Assembly: GCA_026984915.1 (NCBI GenBank)
Contig: JALSRG010000080.1
Span: forward strand, 1 to 40,411
Reading direction: 5' to 3'
Source: Marinosulfonomonas sp.
GTDB taxonomy: Bacteria > Pseudomonadota > Alphaproteobacteria > Rhodobacterales > Rhodobacteraceae
Length of the DNA: 40,411 bases
The position numbers and the translations under genes were made by a program. Position 1 is the stretch's first letter, and each line of letters opens with the position of its first letter. Positions 1-8,843 of this stretch are shown here, in pieces. The notes under the pieces were generated by a model. That model was not told the DNA's origin. It saw nothing but the letters and a program-made list of their open reading frames with translations, and did no database searches.

Positions 1-1043
1 CGCCCTGCCACCCGGCGCTTTACATAGCCCAGAAACGCCGCCTCTGGCGCGCGCAGGCGCGGCCGCCCCGACATGGCCCAGAAACTGCGCCAGTCGGCCT
101 CCAGCGCATAGACATCCCAGCCTGGGGCCAATGCGCGGGCGCGCTCCAGCACCCCGGCGGCCAGTGGTGGTATTTCCGGCCCCTCCACCACAACCGCGCG
201 GCGGCTGAAGCGGATGATGTCACCCGCGTCCTCGTGCATTTCGTAATCGGGCAGATGATCGGCCGCGATCATGTTGCGCAGCATCTTGCGAAACACCCGG
301 CGTGGACTGTTTGAGCCGGATTTCTTCAAAAGTGTATCGACCGACACCCGCCATTCCGCCTGCCGGCCGCAATGTTTGCGCGCCAGTTCATAGATGCGCC
401 GCTCCAGCGGTTTGCGCAGGCGGAAATAATCGCGGCTCAGCGTCAGGACAGATTTTGCCATCACTGCCCGAAACAGCCAGTCCGACAGTTTGACCGACAC
501 GCTGACCATGCGCCCCGCCCGGGTGCGGCGCACGATCTCCCAGCTTTCGATCAGACCAAAGCCGGTGGTCACCTCGCGGTCGCCGGTGACGATATTGGTG
601 GTGATGCGGGTGCCGGCGAGGCGCTCAAAGGCCTCACGCAGGCGCTTGTAGCCATCGCCCGAGGTCTCACGGTTGGTGGCCACCAGCAGATCATGCGCCT
701 TCAGATGCAACACCTGGCTGACCTTGCGCCCGGCGTTCAACGCCGCCATCAGCTGGCTGATACAATAGATCAGGATGTCCTTGTCATGGATGGTGGCCAG
801 CCCCCGGACAGAAGGGGTGACGGTGATCTGGGCGCCGTTATGCTCGTAATGCAGCACCCGCCGGTCCGGGCGTGTCGCCAGCGAAAACATCGGATGTTCC
901 ATGGTATTCATGTCATCCTTGGGGATGGCATCGAAAACATCGCAAATGAAGAAATCGCCGGTGGGATGGCGATCCGGCAGCAGCCCCCCTGCCCCACGGT
1001 CTCCACGGCCCGCACGGATACCTGTGCCCGGTTTCTGCCTCAT
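1..1043 (-). CDS. repA: RepA replication initiator (DnaA-like, RPA family), 3' end cut by window
   Basis: Plasmid replication initiator expected to bind the adjacent origin and start replication. Translating the minus strand gives 347 residues without a stop, running off the left edge. The conserved block LLPDRHPTGDFF (residues 21-32) is followed by stretches such as IHDKDILIYCISQLMAA, TNRETSGDGYKRL and LSRDYFRLRKPLERRIYELA, which I recognise as typical of the alphaproteobacterial replication initiator protein A family (Pfam RPA). The ATG at 1043 is chosen because AGGGGC lies about 7 bases upstream and the family usually has a short tail before LLPDRHP. The gene is divergent from parAB, as is usual for this replicon type in Rhodobacterales. 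Repeats of GTTTCTGCC overlap its start and may be RepA sites. The C-terminus is not visible. Confidence 0.93.
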   Translation of the reverse strand, partial: MRQKPGTGIRAGRGDRGAGGLLPDRHPTGDFFICDVFDAIPKDDMNTMEHPMFSLATRPDRRVLHYEHNGAQITVTPSVRGLATIHDKDILIYCISQLMAALNAGRKVSQVLHLKAHDLLVATNRETSGDGYKRLREAFERLAGTRITTNIVTGDREVTTGFGLIESWEIVRRTRAGRMVSVSVKLSDWLFRAVMAKSVLTLSRDYFRLRKPLERRIYELARKHCGRQAEWRVSVDTLLKKSGSNSPRRVFRKMLRNMIAADHLPDYEMHEDAGDIIRFSRRAVVVEGPEIPPLAAGVLERARALAPGWDVYALEADWRSFWAMSGRPRLRAPEAAFLGYVKRRVAG

Positions 1044-1098
1044 GTTTCTGCCCCTGGCCGGTATTCCGGCTGCATGTTTCTGCCTGTATATGTCTGCC
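1031..1098. repeat. Short direct repeats at the repA start (GTTTCTGCC)
   Basis: The nonamer GTTTCTGCC occurs exactly at 1031-1039, 1044-1052 and 1076-1084, and a degenerate copy (ATGTCTGCC) ends at 1098. On the repA strand it reads GGCAGAAAC. Two copies lie at or just inside the repA start and the others just upstream. Direct repeats in this place could be RepA operator sites for autoregulation or part of the origin; the function is inference. Confidence 0.55.
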
Positions 1099-1147
1099 TG
1101 TGGCGAACCCGAATCTTTTCGTGGTTTCAGTGACACCTACCCTAGAG

Positions 1148-1156
1148 TTATCCACA
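1148..1156 (+). promoter_or_regulatory. DnaA box TTATCCACA
   Basis: This is a perfect match to the strict DnaA-box consensus, 18 bases before the first iteron. DnaA boxes beside iterons are common in plasmid origins. Confidence 0.65.
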
Positions 1157-1174
1157 GGCTGCGTCCAGCCAGCG

Positions 1175-1240
1175 ATCGTGGCTTTGGAATCGCCAGATCG
1201 TGGGATCAGAGTCGGTTTATCGTGGCTTTGGAATCACTTG
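1175..1240 (+). repeat. Three 22-base iterons in the putative origin
   Basis: Units begin at 1175, 1197 and 1219, exactly 22 bases apart. The first and third share 17 identical bases (ATCGTGGCTTTGGAATC); the middle unit keeps ATCGTGG and scattered later positions. A 22-base period is about two helical turns, so the copies face the same side of the DNA, as initiator-binding iterons do. Confidence 0.7.
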
Positions 1241-1502
1241 CTGCAAAAAATAAAGCAATAAATCCTTTTGTTTCAGTAGCTTCTCATGAAAAACCGTTTC
1301 CCGTAACTTATAAATAACAGATTTCTAACAGAAAAATTTCTGGGCATTTGTCAAAATCGGCCTATAGTTTGCGCGAAAAGCCCCGGATTTGCAGAGAAAA
1401 TCCAAGGGGTGTGGTTCTTTTCCTTCCATATGTCGCAAAACATGGTATCTTGCCAAAAACAGCGCACACGGTGCGATTTCAGGCAAAGCGAAGGGCAAGA
1501 AC

Positions 1503-2909
1503 ATGGCCGTGCCAAAAAGCGAACAGCCTCCATATTTCAACATTGATCCCGATCAGGCGCTGAAAGATCTGAACCCGCCCACCGGCACCGAAGGCTTTGC
1601 CCGGATTGCCCGGGCCTGTGCCCGCGGGCGCGAGGATCTGGCCAGCCGCGGGCTTGATGAAACGGGGCAGAAAAAACTGCGGCTGTTTTCCACCTGGGAA
1701 ATCACCAAATACCTGATCCCCGTGGCCACGCCGCATTTCCGTCGGGTGCTGAAACAGAACCCCGGCCTGCCCCAGGGGCGCAGCGAAACCGAGGGCGGCG
1801 CCAAATGGTTCACCCTGGACGAGGTGCTGCGACTGCGGGCCCATTTCGCGGCCGAGGGGTCAAAATCCAAGGAATACCTGCCCTACCGCCCGAAAGGGCA
1901 GCCGGCAAAGATCACGGCTGTTGCCAATTTCAAGGGCGGCGTGGGCAAGACCAGCACTGCGGCGCATCTGGCGATGTCGGCGGCACTTGATGGCTACAAG
2001 GTGCTGGTGATCGATCTTGACAGCCAGGGTTCCATGACCTCGATTTTCGGCGGGCAGGTCGAGGATGAGTGGAAAACCGTGTTTCCGCTGCTGGCACGTC
2101 ACTATGGTGCGCATCTGCGGACGGTCAACCAGAACCGGCTGGAGCGGGGCGAGCCCCCCCTGCCGCTGGATGAGACGCTGGATGAAGCCATGAAGATTTC
2201 CACCCGTGATCTTGTCCAGGAAACCCACTGGCCGAATATCGACCTTATCGGCGCGCAGCTTAATCTCTATTGGGCCGAATTCCAGATTCCGGTGTGGCGC
2301 ATGCAGGCGCGGGGCTGGAAGCTGTGGGATGCGCTGGCCGACCGGCTCTCCGGGGACGGCATCCTTGACGAATATGATCTGGTGTTTCTCGATACCCCGC
2401 CGGCGCTTGGCTACCTGACCATCAACGGGCTGTCGGCTGCCGATATTCTGCTGGTGCCGTTGGGCGCGTCATTTCTCGAATTTGATTCCACCGGCCGGTT
2501 TTTTGACATGCTGCATTCTACTTTTGCCTCGATTGAAGAGGGCGAGAACATCGCGGCCCGCGCCCTGGGACGGCCCGAGATGGGCTTTGAGTGGGATGCG
2601 GTGCGCGCGGTGATTACCCGCTATGACGGCAGCCAGCAGGCCGAGCTGGGCGCGCTGATGCAGGCGCATCTGGGCGAGGTGCTTTCACCCTACCGGCAGG
2701 ATTTTACCGCCCTGATCGGCCAGGCGGGTGAGCAGGTCAGCGGCATCTATGAAGCCGATTATCGTGATTTCAACCGCGAGACCTATATGCGTGGCCGCGA
2801 AACATTCGACCAGACCTATGCCGCCTTCAAGCGCTTGCTGCTGGGGGTCTGGCGCCGCGATGAGTTGGCAGGCCGCGAGCAGGCCGCCCGCCGGGAGAAC
2901 GTGGCATGA
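1503..2909 (+). CDS. parA: ParA partition ATPase
   Basis: Partition ATPase that, with ParB and a centromere site, segregates the replicon; it probably also represses its own promoter. The 468-residue protein has an N-terminal extension with a likely winged-helix DNA-binding part (about residues 60-125). The deviant Walker A motif KGGVGKTS follows at 144-151, then VLVIDLDSQGS and the Walker B-like VFLDTPPALG. This length and layout fit the long plasmid ParA type. A longer in-frame start at 1389 exists, but ATG 1503 is preferred because AAGGG lies just upstream and the extra residues look unlike protein. It is followed by a palindrome and parB, and is divergent from repA. Confidence 0.93.
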   Translation: MAVPKSEQPPYFNIDPDQALKDLNPPTGTEGFARIARACARGREDLASRGLDETGQKKLRLFSTWEITKYLIPVATPHFRRVLKQNPGLPQGRSETEGGAKWFTLDEVLRLRAHFAAEGSKSKEYLPYRPKGQPAKITAVANFKGGVGKTSTAAHLAMSAALDGYKVLVIDLDSQGSMTSIFGGQVEDEWKTVFPLLARHYGAHLRTVNQNRLERGEPPLPLDETLDEAMKISTRDLVQETHWPNIDLIGAQLNLYWAEFQIPVWRMQARGWKLWDALADRLSGDGILDEYDLVFLDTPPALGYLTINGLSAADILLVPLGASFLEFDSTGRFFDMLHSTFASIEEGENIAARALGRPEMGFEWDAVRAVITRYDGSQQAELGALMQAHLGEVLSPYRQDFTALIGQAGEQVSGIYEADYRDFNRETYMRGRETFDQTYAAFKRLLLGVWRRDELAGREQAARRENVA

Positions 2910-3085
2910 TTTCGGGGAAAACAGCCCGTATCCACCGGAATTTTTCCGGAATTTCAGGGGTAAAACACAGTAAATTCAATATGTTACAGCAAAAATGTTT
3001 CGCGCGCGAAACATTTGGCGTACGCCGGGGTAATTTCATGTTGAGCGGCCCATGTTAAACCCCGGGGCAAAAGGAGGCTGAGACC
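2910..3085. other. parA-parB spacer with candidate centromere
   Basis: The spacer is AT-richer than the flanking genes. It carries the large palindrome described separately and ends in a strong ribosome binding site (AAAGGAGG) before parB. A spacer of 176 bases inside a parAB operon is unusually long and fits a cis-acting site. Confidence 0.5.
2993..3026. promoter_or_regulatory. Candidate parS: 24-base perfect palindrome plus 10-base palindrome
   Basis: Positions 2993-3016 form a perfect palindrome: AAATGTTTCGCG followed by its own reverse complement. It is directly followed by a second perfect palindrome, GGCGTACGCC, at 3017-3026. Palindromes beside or inside parAB operons are typical ParB-binding centromeres and incompatibility determinants. 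The site has no U-tract, so it is not a good terminator. Assignment as parS is inference. Confidence 0.6.
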
Positions 3086-4135
3086 ATGGCCAAACGCAAG
3101 CGACTGACCCCGGCCCGGCCGGATTTTCTCGGAGATGCCGGTGGCGCGCCGGAAACCAAGAGCATGTTTTCCCCGCCGGTATCACCCGCCCCGATTGCCC
3201 AGGTGGCGGGAGATTCGGCGACGACAGCCGCGCTGGAAGAAGTCACCCAAGCCATGCGCGAAGCCCGGGAGGAAGGCCGGCTGGTACAGATGCTGCCGCT
3301 GGATGCAATCGAGATCGCCTATCTGGTCCGTGACCGGCTGGTGACGGATGACGATGAATTGGAGACCCTGAAGCAGAGCATGGCCGCGCGGGGCCAGCAG
3401 ACACCGATCGAGGTTGTTCCGCTGGAACAGGGTCGATACGGGCTGATATCGGGCTGGCGGCGCCTGACCGCGCTGCAACAATTGCTGGAGCAGACCGGAG
3501 AGCGCAAATATGCCCGGATCCGGGCGCTGCTGCGTCAGCCGGAAACCGCGGCCGATGCCTATCAGGCCATGGTCGAGGAAAACGAGATTCGCGTCGGCCT
3601 CAGCTATTACGAGCGGGCACAGGTGGTGGCACGGGCCGCGGAAAAAGGGGTTTATCCCGGCGAACGCGAGGCCCTGCGCGGGCTGTTTTCGGCGGCCAGC
3701 CGGGCCAAGCGGTCAAAGATCGGCGCTTTTCTCATCCTGTTCCACGCCCTGAACGCCAACCTGAAGTTTCCGACCGCCATTCCCGAACGCCTGGGACTGA
3801 CGCTGGCAAAGGCGCTGGGGGAAGACGCGCGCCTGGGGCCCAGGCTGAGCGAGCGGCTGCGCAAGGCCGCGCCGGAAACCGCCGAGGAGGAAATCGCCGT
3901 TCTGAACCGTGCCCTGAAAGCCGGCGACCGGCCCGCCAGTGGCAAGACGGCGGCAAAAACACCTGCGGCCGGCACCGGGGCGGCCGGCCAAAAGCCGGCA
4001 ACCGGGGAAGAGATCGCCCCAGGTGTCTGGCTTGAAACGACGGGCGGCTTTCTGAAGCCGCGGCTGACCCTGTCCGGCCCGGCGGTGGACAGCGGTTTTC
4101 GTGAACGGCTGCTGGACTGGTTGAAATCACAATAG
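3086..4135 (+). CDS. parB: ParB partition protein
   Basis: Centromere-binding partner of ParA. The 349-residue protein has a ParB/Srx-type N-terminal domain: LPLDAIEIAYLVRDRL, a TPIEVVPLEQGRYGLISGWRR stretch holding the equivalent of the GERR box, and VEENEIRVGLSYYERAQVV leading into the helix-turn-helix region (about residues 165-235). The C-terminal part has an Ala/Gly/Pro-rich linker (about 275-315) before a short terminal domain. AAAGGAGG lies about 8 bases before the ATG. It is probably cotranscribed with parA. Confidence 0.9.
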   Translation: MAKRKRLTPARPDFLGDAGGAPETKSMFSPPVSPAPIAQVAGDSATTAALEEVTQAMREAREEGRLVQMLPLDAIEIAYLVRDRLVTDDDELETLKQSMAARGQQTPIEVVPLEQGRYGLISGWRRLTALQQLLEQTGERKYARIRALLRQPETAADAYQAMVEENEIRVGLSYYERAQVVARAAEKGVYPGEREALRGLFSAASRAKRSKIGAFLILFHALNANLKFPTAIPERLGLTLAKALGEDARLGPRLSERLRKAAPETAEEEIAVLNRALKAGDRPASGKTAAKTPAAGTGAAGQKPATGEEIAPGVWLETTGGFLKPRLTLSGPAVDSGFRERLLDWLKSQ

Positions 4136-4182
4136 CCCGTATTTTTGCGCATGATCAGGGTCTTCTTTATGTAAAACAGGCT

Positions 4183-4950
4183 CTATTCCTGCAGGAAACG
4201 TACTTTTCCGGCCTCAATACAGGCTGCGGTCAGGGGGCCATTCCGGCAGGCGCCGGTATCAACGGCGATATGCCCGTTTCTGGCTATGGGTTTCTCCGTG
4301 ATGACATGACCATGCGCCACCCATAGCCCGTCGCTGCGCGGGGTATCGGGAAAATCCGGGTGGCCCCAGATCAGGGTTTTCGGATGCTGGTCCTGCATCG
4401 GGCGGAACGGGTCGGCGGCCGCATGCACCACCGCCAGGTTGCCGCTTTGCCACATGAGGGGCAGACCGCGCAGCCAGTCTTCCATCCCCGAGGGCAGGGC
4501 GGCCCGTAACGCTTGGGAGAGGGAATCAAGCGGATTGCTGATGCCCGCGCGCGCCCGGCGGGTGATGCCAAAGCTTTCCAGGGTTTCCTGCCCGCCGTTC
4601 ACCAGCCACAGCGCCCCCTTGCGGGCGGGATCATCCAGAAAGTCGAGCATCATCCGTTCGTGGTTGCCCATCAGGCAGGTGACGGTATCAGATCGGCTCT
4701 GTTCCAGCCGAAACAGCCGGTTCAGTACAGCCGCACTCTGCCCGCCGCGGTCGATGTAATCGCCGGCAAAGACCAGATCGGCCGGCTGGTTCTTCCGGTC
4801 TTTGGCAATGCGGGCCAGCAGCCGTGACAGTGGCGCATCCATGCCGTGGATATCCCCCACCACATAGGTGCGCCGCGCCGGTGTGGGCGGGGGCAGGGGG
4901 GCGGCACTGCGGTCGGGCCGTCCGGACAGGAAGCGGAGCAGGCGTTTCAT
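4183..4950 (-). CDS. PPP-type serine/threonine protein phosphatase (metallophosphoesterase)
   Basis: Predicted two-metal phosphoprotein phosphatase of 255 residues. The signature motifs are intact and in order: GDIHG (32-36), GDYIDRG (63-69) and GNHE (95-98), with later metal-site candidates VVHAAAD and VAHGHV. An upstream TTG at 4986 is possible, but ATG 4950 gives a more usual N-terminus. It converges on parB with only 47 bases between the stops. Substrate unknown. Its position between the partition genes and the EPS genes allows, but does not show, a role in phosphorylation control of EPS synthesis. Confidence 0.85.
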   Translation of the reverse strand: MKRLLRFLSGRPDRSAAPLPPPTPARRTYVVGDIHGMDAPLSRLLARIAKDRKNQPADLVFAGDYIDRGGQSAAVLNRLFRLEQSRSDTVTCLMGNHERMMLDFLDDPARKGALWLVNGGQETLESFGITRRARAGISNPLDSLSQALRAALPSGMEDWLRGLPLMWQSGNLAVVHAAADPFRPMQDQHPKTLIWGHPDFPDTPRSDGLWVAHGHVITEKPIARNGHIAVDTGACRNGPLTAACIEAGKVRFLQE

Positions 4951-5102
4951 GACCCCATCCCTGATCTTTTTTGCCCGGTTTCGCAAGGAATTCCCGCAGT
5001 TCTGGTTAGCAGCCCCATTTCGGCGTATGGTTTTTCTTTGCCTGCTGCGGTTTATGCGGTTATGCCCCTGTGCGGGTCGGGCGTGAGAACGAGGGTAAGG
5101 CT

Positions 5103-6302
5103 ATGACGCAAGCGCGTGCACGCCGGGTGTTGATTGTTGTGGAAAACCTGCCGGTCCCGTTGGACCGGCGCGTCTGGCTCGAGGCCACCACGCTGCGAAA
5201 CGCGGGCTATGAGGTGAGTGTGATCAGCCCCATGGGACGGGGCTGGGACAAACCTTATGAGGAAATCGACGGGGTGCATATCTATCGTCACCCGGAGCCA
5301 CCCGAGGCCCATTCCGGCGCCGTGGCCTATGCGCGCGAATGGGGCCAGGCGATCTGGCACTGGTTTCGTCTGGCGCGCAAGGTCCGGCGGGAACGCGGTT
5401 TTGACGTGATCCACGGCTGCAACCCGCCGGATCTGATCTTTTTGCTGGGGCTGCGCTATCGCCTGGCTGGGGTGAAATACCTGTTTGATCATCACGATGT
5501 CTGCCCCGAACTGTTCGAGGCAAAATTCGCAAAAAAGGGTCTGTTATACCGGATTATGCGTATCTGGGAGCGAATGACATTTGCGGCGGCGCATGTTTCC
5601 ATCGCCACGAACGAGAGTTTTCGCGACATTGCGATCAGGCGCGGCAAGATGAAGCCGGAAGATGTATTCGTGGTGCGTTCGGCCCCGCGAATCGAGAAAT
5701 TCGAGATCCGCCCACCCGACCCTGATTTGCGCGCCCGGGCGAAAACCATTTTGGGCTATGTCGGGGTGATTGGCCAGCAGGAGGGTATGGATCTTTTGGT
5801 GGAGGCTGCCGACATCCTGATCAATGACATGGGCAAGGGAGACGTGCATTTCGTCATCGTCGGTTTTGGCTCACAGGTGCCAGAAGTGAAGGCAGACGTA
5901 AAAAACCGCGGGTTAGAGCCTTATTTCACCTTTACCGGTGCGCTTTATGGTGCGGATCTGCTGACGGTTCTGAATACAGCCGACATCGGTGTCAGCCCCG
6001 ATCCGAAAAACCCGATGAACGATATTTCCACCATGAACAAGGTGATGGAATACATGACGCTGGAAAAACCGGTGGTGCAGTTCGACCTGAAAGAGGGGCG
6101 GGCATCAGCCAAAGAGGCCTCGGTCTATGCCCGCGCCAACGATCCGCGGGATTTCGCAGAAAAAATCGCCTGGCTGATCGACAACCCGGAGGAGGGGCGC
6201 AAAATGGGTGCATTGGGACGCAAGCGGGTGCTGGAGCAATTGAGCTGGGATCATTCGGTGCCGAATTTGCTGGCGGCCTATGAACGGGTTTTCTCGAAGT
6301 AA
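5103..6302 (+). CDS. Glycosyltransferase family 4 (GT-B)
   Basis: Predicted cytoplasmic sugar transferase of 399 residues, probably adding a sugar to the lipid-linked EPS unit. It starts with a GT-B Rossmann strand (RVLIVVENLPVPLDRRVWLE). A second one follows with ILGYVGVIGQQEGMDLLVEA and VHFVIVGFGSQVPEVK. The nucleotide-sugar-binding EX7E-like region is NKVMEYMTLEKPVVQFDL near residue 315. ATG 5103 is preferred over GTG 5070 because GAGGGTAAGG precedes it. The 3' end overlaps the convergent rhomboid gene by 25 bases. Acceptor and donor sugars cannot be told from sequence. Confidence 0.88.
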   Translation: MTQARARRVLIVVENLPVPLDRRVWLEATTLRNAGYEVSVISPMGRGWDKPYEEIDGVHIYRHPEPPEAHSGAVAYAREWGQAIWHWFRLARKVRRERGFDVIHGCNPPDLIFLLGLRYRLAGVKYLFDHHDVCPELFEAKFAKKGLLYRIMRIWERMTFAAAHVSIATNESFRDIAIRRGKMKPEDVFVVRSAPRIEKFEIRPPDPDLRARAKTILGYVGVIGQQEGMDLLVEAADILINDMGKGDVHFVIVGFGSQVPEVKADVKNRGLEPYFTFTGALYGADLLTVLNTADIGVSPDPKNPMNDISTMNKVMEYMTLEKPVVQFDLKEGRASAKEASVYARANDPRDFAEKIAWLIDNPEEGRKMGALGRKRVLEQLSWDHSVPNLLAAYERVFSK

Positions 6303-6967
6303 CCCGGCTCAGGCGGCCTGAGGCGCATCAGCAGCGCCGCAACACCCCATCCGGCGGCAAAGCCCCCTAAATGGGTTTCCCATGCCAGTTGCCCCTGCAT
6401 GACGGCCCAGAGCGCCACATTCAGCAGCAAAAAGACGAAGAGAGAGCGCAACAACGGTTTCACCGGCAGGCCGGTGCGCCGCCGCTGGTGCCAGTCCAGA
6501 TACTGCCAGGCACCGATCAGGCCGAAAATGGCGCCGGAGGCCCCCACCATCGGCTGTGGGCTGTGGCTGAGCAGCCCGAAGCCCGCGCCACCGCCAAGCA
6601 TCGCCGCAAAATAGATCAGGGCAAAGGCCCGGGGCCCCATCTGGCGAACCACCAGCACCCCCAGCGTCCAAAGGGCCAGCATATTGGTTGCCATATGGCT
6701 GAATCCGGCATGCAGAAAGGCATAGCTGACAAACATCACATAGGGCTGGGCGGCATAATTGGGCTGCCAGTCGTGCAGAAGCCCGGCCCAGAAGGCGCCG
6801 TATTGATAGGCCAGAGAGCGCCAGCGACCGCTGCCGACCAGCCCGTAATCGGCGGCCTCAAGCAGCAGTTCGATCAGCACATTGGCGATGATCAGCAGCG
6901 CCAGCCCGATATAGCGTTTGCGCGGGGCAGGGCGGCGGGCAGGGGGGGCGTCGGGCATGGTGGACAT
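6278..6967 (-). CDS. Rhomboid-family intramembrane serine protease
   Basis: Membrane protease of 229 residues with about six hydrophobic segments. The catalytic features are present: HAGFSHMATN (His86, Asn95) in the TM2 region, the nucleophile in GASG (Ser144), and the catalytic His in WETHLGGF (His199). The open frame extends upstream to 7153, but that part overlaps the exosortase gene; ATG 6967 (or 6958) gives a normal N-terminus. It lies 79 bases after xrtD on the same strand, so it may be cotranscribed. A role in processing exosortase substrates or EPS machinery is inference. It is a general rhomboid, and I see no GlyGly-CTERM protein that would mark it as a rhombosortase. Confidence 0.87.
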   Translation of the reverse strand: MSTMPDAPPARRPAPRKRYIGLALLIIANVLIELLLEAADYGLVGSGRWRSLAYQYGAFWAGLLHDWQPNYAAQPYVMFVSYAFLHAGFSHMATNMLALWTLGVLVVRQMGPRAFALIYFAAMLGGGAGFGLLSHSPQPMVGASGAIFGLIGAWQYLDWHQRRRTGLPVKPLLRSLFVFLLLNVALWAVMQGQLAWETHLGGFAAGWGVAALLMRLRPPEPGYFEKTRS

Positions 6968-7046
6968 GGAAGGCAGAATTGCCCGTGCAGCCGGCCGGCG
7001 CAAGAGGAGAAGCCGGCGGCGGAATATGCGGGCCGGTTTGCGAGGA

Positions 7047-8651
7047 TCATTCCGGAATGAAGCGGGGCAGGCGCTGCAGGCTGAGGCGCATGAAGCGCTG
7101 CAGACGGGCATCGGCATCGGCTTCGGTCTCGCCATCGACAATGGGGGTGACATAGCGCACCAAGGCCCCGTCCGAACGGCCGCGCATCAGGCTGTCATAG
7201 ACGACCACCGCCTTGGCCAGATAATCATTGGTCATGCGCCGGCCGCGCTGTTCGAACCAATAGTAAACCACCTGTTTTGACAGGCCTTTCTGGATCACGG
7301 CGCGGTTGACTTTGAACTTGCCGTAAGACGTGCCGCTCATATCGACTTCGTAGGGTTCGATGCTGAACACTTCCCAGCCGCCCACCGGCAGGCAGACCTG
7401 CGGCGAATGGATGCCGGAGCCCTCGGTCTGCTTGTCATAAAAGGCCGAGAAGAAATTGACATAGGCGGCTTCATCCGGGTTGCGGTAGGTGGCGTTGATA
7501 TAGTCGTCTGCCCCCAGCACCCGTTCTATATCGCTGTCGAGCGGCCGGTTCCGCCCGGACCAGCCCGATATCTGTTGCGGGAACAGATAGAAGTTGTCCC
7601 GGTCGATCTGTATCGCGGGGCGTTCCGGTGTCAGGCCAAAACCCGCGCCAATGGCCGCCGAGATGAGCGCGCCGGCAATCAGCCCGCGCGTGGGGGCAAT
7701 AAAGCGCAGCCGGCCGAGCAGCGGGCCGAAGCCCTCAAAATCCAGGTCAATGGTTTCCGACAGGGTTTTGGGGTTTGGTGTCGTGCGTTGCAGCACAACC
7801 GCCATCGCAAACAGGATCATGATGCAGGCCAGAAAGATCACCCAGCCCTGGAAGAAATGCAAAAAGCCCTCGGCCTGTTCAATGCCATAGGCATTGACCA
7901 GGACACCGATGATGGCGATGCGCACCGAATTCATCAGCACCGTCAGTGGCGCCGCCGCCAGAAGCAGCACCGCCTTGTGCCACATCGGGCCGCGGTAGAG
8001 AATGGCAAAGAGATAGGAAAAGCTGAGGATCGGAAACAGATAGCGCAGGCCTGAACAGGCCTCGGCCACCTGCAGTTTGTAAACCCCGAGGTCGATCACA
8101 TTGCCTTCGAGATAAACCGGAACCCCCATCAGTTCGACCAGCCACACGCCGATCTGCGAGGACAGCAGTTGCAGCAGGATGGTCATTTTCCAGAACACGA
8201 ACTGTGGCAGTGGCAGCATGAAGACAAGATGCAGCACCGGTGCCCAGTGATGCCGGCCCCGCTGCCAGCCAAGGGTTGTCAGCATGATGCCACCAACCCA
8301 GAAGATGATGGCATAGGCCACCACATCGGGGATATGCACCATATTGCCGAAAATCCCCAGCAGCAGCGCAAACACGATCAGCGCGATACCCGGCCAGCGG
8401 ATTGACCGGCTGGCGGAAAACGGGCCTTCGCGCCGCAATTCCCGCAGGAATAAATACAGAGATATCAATGGGATAATTGGCCCCTGGCTGTATTCCGGGG
8501 TGGACCATGCCTGTGCCAGCATGACAAGGCCGCTCCAGAAAACCGGGATCGGACCAAGCACAAGAACGACAAACCAGAACAGGCCCGCCGGATTCAGACT
8601 GAAGGATTTTTTCAGTGGCCCGGATTTTCCGAGAGTTTCAGCAGTGGACAT
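7047..8651 (-). CDS. xrtD: Exosortase XrtD (VPLPA-CTERM specific) fused to EpsI domain
   Basis: Inner-membrane transpeptidase-like protease expected to cleave and process proteins with VPLPA-CTERM tails during export. The 534-residue protein has an N-terminal multi-spanning exosortase domain with the catalytic triad: Cys199 in [11 protein letters not shown], Arg244 in [10 protein letters not shown] and His265 in GFLHFFQGW. The C-terminal third (about 320-534) is an EpsI/DUF3485-type domain, with [12 protein letters not shown] as its core motif. This exosortase-EpsI fusion is typical of the XrtD subfamily. Two proteins with matching tails are encoded at 18608-19363 and 33027-33746. ATG 8651 is preferred over TTG 8666 because GAAAGA lies just upstream. 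Confidence 0.92.
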   Translation of the reverse strand: MSTAETLGKSGPLKKSFSLNPAGLFWFVVLVLGPIPVFWSGLVMLAQAWSTPEYSQGPIIPLISLYLFLRELRREGPFSASRSIRWPGIALIVFALLLGIFGNMVHIPDVVAYAIIFWVGGIMLTTLGWQRGRHHWAPVLHLVFMLPLPQFVFWKMTILLQLLSSQIGVWLVELMGVPVYLEGNVIDLGVYKLQVAEACSGLRYLFPILSFSYLFAILYRGPMWHKAVLLLAAAPLTVLMNSVRIAIIGVLVNAYGIEQAEGFLHFFQGWVIFLACIMILFAMAVVLQRTTPNPKTLSETIDLDFEGFGPLLGRLRFIAPTRGLIAGALISAAIGAGFGLTPERPAIQIDRDNFYLFPQQISGWSGRNRPLDSDIERVLGADDYINATYRNPDEAAYVNFFSAFYDKQTEGSGIHSPQVCLPVGGWEVFSIEPYEVDMSGTSYGKFKVNRAVIQKGLSKQVVYYWFEQRGRRMTNDYLAKAVVVYDSLMRGRSDGALVRYVTPIVDGETEADADARLQRFMRLSLQRLPRFIPE

Positions 8652-8843
8652 GGTGCGGTCTTTCAAAGGGCTGTGCGAAATGGGTCGGGACGGGGTTTAT
8701 ATGCTCCTGCCTGTCGGCCAACCATACAGGGCTATCCATTAAAAAGCGACAGAAACCCGCTTTGGCGGGAGGGCAGATAACGCATCTGTGTAGTTCCTGA
8801 CGGTTAATTTGGTCGTGTGCCATGTGTTTGTTTACAAAACAGA

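Larger units (their letters stand above)
1044..1502. other. Putative replication origin (oriV) and repA-parA divergent regulatory region
   Basis: This 459-base non-coding region between divergent repA and parA has typical origin parts: a perfect DnaA box, a 22-base iteron array, and an AT-rich stretch at about 1241-1370 that could be the unwinding element. Within the AT-rich part an inverted repeat CAGAAA-AA-TTTCTG lies at 1329-1342. A second small inverted repeat, CGCAC-ACG-GTGCG, lies at 1463-1475 just before parA and could be an operator. Origin function is inferred from content and position. Confidence 0.65.

Noticed and set aside
372-1133. Plus-strand open frame across the repA region
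   Set aside because: The minus strand encodes a clear RepA; this frame is its shadow.
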